From: Leptospiraceae bacterium
GTDB taxonomy: Bacteria > Spirochaetota > Leptospiria > Leptospirales > Leptospiraceae
Direction: 5' to 3'
Assembly (NCBI GenBank): GCA_024233835.1
Contig: JACKPC010000003.1
Coordinates: forward strand, 342,501-406,500
Length of the DNA: 64,000 nt
The stretch's first letter is position 1. The number at the start of each line of letters is the position of its first letter. The notes below the pieces were generated by a model. It saw only the letters and a program-made list of their open reading frames with translations. It had not been told where the DNA came from and made no database searches. The translations under genes and the position numbers were made by a program. Shown piece after piece: positions 60,427 to 64,000 of the stretch.

Positions 60427-61566
60427 TTAAGAGTCCATCAATGTATCCGCATCAATTATAATTCTAAAGCAAGTACCTTCGTTGATTTTACTTTCTACTT
60501 CAAGCCTACCTCCATGGAGATGGGTAAGTTTTTTCACGATCGCCAGCCCAATACCCGTACCGTTAATACTGCTTGTATTGCTTCCTCGAAAATAATCTTC
60601 AAATATTTTTTCCTGATCTTCTTTAGAGATTCCTACACCTTTATCCTTTACTGAAAATATAAAACCTGTACCGGTTTCTTTTAAAGTGCAGATAATGCTT
60701 GTATTCTCATTTGAATATTTAAGTGCATTTGAAATTATATTTGAGAAAATGTGGTAAACTATATTAGAATCTATAGAATAATTAAAATTCTCTCCTTCGC
60801 AAATAAATTCAATACGCTCCTTATTGCTTTGGGAAAAAAGAAATTCATTAATCATGTTCTGGCAAAAATCTTTCAGGTTTGTATTTCTATAAGTCAATAC
60901 AACCTGAGAAGAATTAGCTAAGGAAAAAATAGAAGCTCTATTCAAGATGCTATTAATCTTTTTAATGGATTTAGAAATTAAATCATTGTAATGGAGATTA
61001 AAGTTTGGCAGATTTGAATACTCTTCACGGATGAACTCATTCGCAGTGTTAATAACCGCTAAAGGAGTTTTTAAATCATGTGAAACGATAGAAATAAAGT
61101 TAGTTCTTATTTTATTTAATTCTTTTTCTTTTTCCAGAAGTGTTGTTAATACTGTATTTTTGTATTTAATTTCACTTTGAAGCTTATAAATACATATGTG
61201 ATTTTTAATGCGGGATATCACTTCATTTTTGTCAAAAGGTTTTGTTATGTAATCAACAGCACCGTATTCAAAACCCTGTACAATTTGAGACTTATTATTA
61301 AAAGCTGTTAGGAAAATTATTGGGATTTGTTTTGTTTTTTCGTCTTCTTTAAGTAGTTTGCAGGTCTCAAACCCATCCATTTCCGGCATTTGTATATCTA
61401 ATAATATCAATTCCGGCATTTGCTTTTGAGCAGCATAGATACCGGATTTACCACTATTGGCAATCGTAACTTTAAAACCCGCTTCCTTTAATGTTTGACC
61501 CAGGACAGAAAGGTTCAAAGGATTATCATCAATTATTAAAATACCTTCTTCTGTAGATAGTCTCAT
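60427..61566 (-). CDS. REC-histidine kinase
   Basis: The 379-residue protein has REC (Asp57 in LLDIQMPEMDGF, Lys109 in ITKPF) followed by HisKA (His163 in SIVSHDLKTPLAVIN) and HATPase_c (KDKGVGISKEDQEKIFE, GTGIGLAIVK). It has the same order of domains as the protein encoded at 11413-12504, so the two are paralogues. With no membrane helix it probably acts as a second-tier kinase. It lies 40 nt upstream of the hybrid kinase on the same strand, forming a likely pair. Confidence 0.88.
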   Translation of the reverse strand: MRLSTEEGILIIDDNPLNLSVLGQTLKEAGFKVTIANSGKSGIYAAQKQMPELILLDIQMPEMDGFETCKLLKEDEKTKQIPIIFLTAFNNKSQIVQGFEYGAVDYITKPFDKNEVISRIKNHICIYKLQSEIKYKNTVLTTLLEKEKELNKIRTNFISIVSHDLKTPLAVINTANEFIREEYSNLPNFNLHYNDLISKSIKKINSILNRASIFSLANSSQVVLTYRNTNLKDFCQNMINEFLFSQSNKERIEFICEGENFNYSIDSNIVYHIFSNIISNALKYSNENTSIICTLKETGTGFIFSVKDKGVGISKEDQEKIFEDYFRGSNTSSINGTGIGLAIVKKLTHLHGGRLEVESKINEGTCFRIIIDADTLMDS

Positions 61567-61660
61567 AGGATTATTTTATACTTATATAAAGATTTTTATA
61601 TTATGCAAGCGATTTTTAAATAAAAACTCTATTTATGAAGGACTTGTCATAAAATTATTT

Positions 61661-62338
61661 TTATATCTCTATAAGACTAACTGCAATATTTCCTGAAAAG
61701 CAAACATCTACATCACTTCCTGTTTCTCTCGGCCTTTTCGCATAATCTCCACGATAAAGAGCTCTGCTTCCCTTAATCACATAGTTCATGTCCAGGGGAA
61801 GTTTGGAAGCTGTGCAGTAAACAATTTTCGGTTCCTTTTCTCCAGAGAAAATATGGGGTAGATTTACATTCCAGAATGTTTTCTCGGCAAGTGGCTTATT
61901 CATCAGTTCTGATAAAACTTGCTTAGTATATCTTTCGCTCATTTCCCAGTTGATGGGGTTTTTATCCCGAATTCTTTGAGAGATAGCTATAGCATTATAG
62001 CCCAGAATGGCTGCTTCCCTGGCCGCTGCTGCTGTTCCGGAAATATATAAATCAACACCAAGATTTCCCCCCGCGTTTATCCCGGATAAAACCCAATCAA
62101 TTTTGTCTTTTAAGAGAAAAGGAAAAAGGCGGACGCAATCTGCCGGAGTTCCATGAATTGCAAATTCAGTTTCTGTTCTTTTTTCGATTTGAAAATCTCT
62201 CCCTGTGCTGACCTGATGTCCGCAACCGGATTTCGCTTCATGGGGAGCTACAAAAACTTTATTACCTGAAACACAGTTGAATAAGCTGCGAATTCCGGGT
62301 GCCTCAATTCCATCGTCATTTGTCAGTAATATATTCAT
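61661..62338 (-). CDS. surE: SurE, 5'-nucleotidase
   Basis: The 225-residue protein has the SurE signatures NILLTNDDGIEAPGI (acidic metal-binding pair at 8-9), GTPADCVRL and SGINAGGNLG. SurE removes phosphate from nucleoside 5'-monophosphates in a metal-dependent way and is tied to stationary-phase survival. Its start overlaps the M48 gene's stop by 4 nt (ATGA), so they are coupled. Confidence 0.93.
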   Translation of the reverse strand: MNILLTNDDGIEAPGIRSLFNCVSGNKVFVAPHEAKSGCGHQVSTGRDFQIEKRTETEFAIHGTPADCVRLFPFLLKDKIDWVLSGINAGGNLGVDLYISGTAAAAREAAILGYNAIAISQRIRDKNPINWEMSERYTKQVLSELMNKPLAEKTFWNVNLPHIFSGEKEPKIVYCTASKLPLDMNYVIKGSRALYRGDYAKRPRETGSDVDVCFSGNIAVSLIEI

Positions 62339-63168
62339 ATTTCATCATGCAGCAGATATTGTTTTAACATTCTTTGGTAGCGCTTGGAGAAAAGTTGATT
62401 TTCTTCCGGTTCTTTTAAACCTGCCTTCTTGATTCGCTTTGCATTTTCTCTCAGGCGCTTATCCGGTAAGGGATGTGTGGATAGCATTCCCTGAATGGCT
62501 TTTCCAACAACTCCACCCCGATTTTTCTTGTCTCGAACGATATCAAAGAAAAAAGACATAGCACCGGGATAGTAGGGACTATCTTTTAAATAGAGGAAAG
62601 CCATTTTATCGGATTCCATCTCATCAAAGCGACTATTGGTAAGGAGAGCCAGATTGCCTGCGAATCGAGTGCCCATTTCAACTAATACGGATGAGGTATC
62701 CTGAAGGATGATGGAAAGGATCAGGCTTATCCCTATAGAAGAAAGCATTCTTTGTCTGGCATGACGTTTTTCCGCATGGGCTATTTCGTGTGCCAGAACG
62801 GCTGCCAGGCTGGCTTCATTGGGTAAAATTTTTAATAAACCGGTATAAACGTAGATAAAGCCACCGGGAGTACAGAAGGCATTGATCGTTTTGTCGTCAT
62901 CGAGAATATTTACACGGTAAGGGTAAACTTTCTTCTTCTTTATTGCAGGAGATTTTAAAAGAGTGTTGGTAATCTCCTGAACGTAGTTTCGAATTTTCCA
63001 GCCATTGAATATCCTGTATTTCCTTTTATTCCTGCGAATTTCTTTATCTATGGAAGCCCCGATTTTTACATCATCTTTGTCGGAAAAAATAAGGTTTACA
63101 GTTCTTTCACAGTTTGTGAATTGAAGGCCTAAAAAGAGAATTAGAATAGTAGTATATAGTTGTTTCAT
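62335..63168 (-). CDS. M48-family zinc metalloprotease lipoprotein
   Basis: The chosen start, ATG 63168, gives 277 residues and a clean signal peptide (KQLYTTILILFLGLQF) ending in FTNC, a loose lipobox. The open frame reaches ATG 63207, but that would overlap the upstream gene by 38 nt. Catalytic HEIAHAEKRH supplies two zinc His and the Glu; a third ligand lies in the DEMESDKMAF helix. The family includes BepA/LoiP-type proteases that clear misfolded outer-membrane proteins. It starts 2 nt after the phosphatase stop and overlaps surE by 4 nt. Confidence 0.87.
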   Translation of the reverse strand: MKQLYTTILILFLGLQFTNCERTVNLIFSDKDDVKIGASIDKEIRRNKRKYRIFNGWKIRNYVQEITNTLLKSPAIKKKKVYPYRVNILDDDKTINAFCTPGGFIYVYTGLLKILPNEASLAAVLAHEIAHAEKRHARQRMLSSIGISLILSIILQDTSSVLVEMGTRFAGNLALLTNSRFDEMESDKMAFLYLKDSPYYPGAMSFFFDIVRDKKNRGGVVGKAIQGMLSTHPLPDKRLRENAKRIKKAGLKEPEENQLFSKRYQRMLKQYLLHDEI

Positions 63169-63169
63169 A

Positions 63170-64000
63170 TTATTTCTTGTATCGGAAAAGAATATAACTA
63201 ATATCATCTTCCGGACTGGATAAAGAGCCCGGACAGAAACTTTCGAGTTCTTCCATTATGAGTTCTGATATTTCCGGAAGACTTTTGTCCAGATTTCCGG
63301 CAACAAGGTTGGCCAGATTGGTTTCACTGAATAATTCATCCTGTTTGTTTCGGACTTCTACAAGTCCATCGGTATACAAAAGAAGTAAGGAATTATCAGT
63401 AAGCTTAATTTTTGAATTTTCACAATTAGGCGTAATTCCGCTCGTTATCAGCTTTCCTTTTGGTTTAATTAGTTGATACTCTTCTCCGGACTGGAAGAGG
63501 ATGGCCGGAGGGTGACCCGCACTGGCAAGTTGTAAACGACCTCTCCTTAAATCTATATGACAGGCCATGGCAGTAATAAAATTCCCGGCCAGATTTGCAT
63601 CGAGGTGTTCATGCAGATCTTTTAAAATTTTAGCCGGATTCTCTTCTTTCGATTCGTCTGCATCGAGTGTCATCTTTACCATGACGGCAAGGAAAGCGGC
63701 CCCGATTCCGTGTCCGCAAACATCACAGATAAAGAGATTTAGTTTTTGTCTAAGTCTATTATAACGAAAATCAAGAAAATCTCCACCCAATTTCATCATG
63801 GGCCTAAAATTATGAAAGAGTTCAAAATGATTGGTTTCGGGTATTTTTTTAGGTAAAAGAGTGTTATGGATTCTTTGTGCAAGGTCTATTTGTTTTTCTA
63901 ATTCAAGCTGCTGAATTTTTATCAGGCGGGTTCTCTGCTCTACTTTTTCTTCTAACTGTTGAGTTACTTCTGCTTTTAGTATTTGAATTCTTTGAAGGTT
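63170..64000 (-). CDS. SpoIIE-type PP2C phosphatase (5' end outside window)
   Basis: The frame is open to the right edge without a start codon being required. An internal ATG at 63799 would cut off part of the domain, so the N-terminus lies outside the window. The visible 276 residues start with a coiled coil (QQLEEKVEQRTRLIKIQQLE). The PP2C-like phosphatase follows: LPKKIPETNHFELF, MKLGGDFLDF (metal Asp), ICDVCGHGIGAAF (metal Asp), ASAGHPPAIL and LLLYTDGLVEVRN. Members dephosphorylate anti-sigma-factor antagonists. It leads into the M48-surE genes, and a sensor domain is likely upstream. Confidence 0.9.
   Translation of the reverse strand, partial: NLQRIQILKAEVTQQLEEKVEQRTRLIKIQQLELEKQIDLAQRIHNTLLPKKIPETNHFELFHNFRPMMKLGGDFLDFRYNRLRQKLNLFICDVCGHGIGAAFLAVMVKMTLDADESKEENPAKILKDLHEHLDANLAGNFITAMACHIDLRRGRLQLASAGHPPAILFQSGEEYQLIKPKGKLITSGITPNCENSKIKLTDNSLLLLYTDGLVEVRNKQDELFSETNLANLVAGNLDKSLPEISELIMEELESFCPGSLSSPEDDISYILFRYKK

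Noticed and set aside
1..64000. tRNA or rRNA genes
   Set aside because: I searched for the GGTTCGAATCC-type T-arm and found no cloverleaf; the GCGAACC hairpin at 5378 is not a tRNA.

Overview
The window looks like chromosome from a double-membraned, AT-rich spirochaete, most plausibly a Leptospiraceae member. BamA, TolC and outer-membrane barrel genes show a diderm envelope. Exported proteins end their signal peptides in loose lipoboxes (STNQC, FVNQC, FTNC), as spirochaetal lipoproteins do. Modular REC-kinases, PAS-kinases and a SpoIIE-type phosphatase are numerous. The taxonomic placement is inference from gene style; there is no rRNA or tRNA gene in the window to confirm it.

Layout. 1-5218 (-) is the 5' part of a giant surface lipoprotein gene made of about thirteen 370-387 bp repeats that runs off the left edge. 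5424-15251 (-) holds an acyl-CoA dehydrogenase, an exbB-exbD-bamA operon, a REC-histidine kinase, and a STAS/SEC14-like gene followed by a membrane histidine kinase. 15486-20435 (+) is a type I secretion-like ABC/HlyD/TolC operon whose ABC subunit has lost its Walker A, signature and Walker B residues. 20541-26429 (-) is a five-gene unit, clpC-hypothetical-TPR-mtaB-hypothetical. 26690-29372 (-) pairs an unknown 402-residue protein with a voltage-sensor-domain membrane protein that has no visible pore. 29508-38760 (-) runs recC-recB-ParB-like-UbiA/DPPR-synthase-like-basic exported protein-TlpA-like. 38912-43712 holds an ankyrin lipoprotein, an Rpn-type PD-(D/E)XK gene and an ABC-2 exporter.

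43855-46338 (+) is a tight M24/ferritin-like hydrolase/SDR operon followed by a 3'-truncated gene resembling a PLP-dependent enzyme. 47424-49000 (+) is a fatty-acid-desaturase/SRPBCC pair preceded by two identical 10-mers spaced 22 bp apart and ended by a 23-bp perfect hairpin. 49081-52188 (-) is a DUF4139-like gene and an outer-membrane barrel gene. 52307-53944 is a complete, recently inserted IS with 16-bp perfect inverted repeats and a perfect 9-bp target duplication. 54119-61566 is a sensory cluster: a 1481-residue CheB-CheR-PAS-kinase-REC fusion and two further kinases. 61661-64000 (-) is SpoIIE-like phosphatase (partial)-M48 lipoprotein protease-surE.

The most unusual items are the ATPase-dead-looking type I secretion ABC protein, the pore-less voltage-sensor receptor with its unknown partner, and the mosaic Ig-repeat lipoprotein. 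Functions here are read from motifs and context only; no database search was possible.
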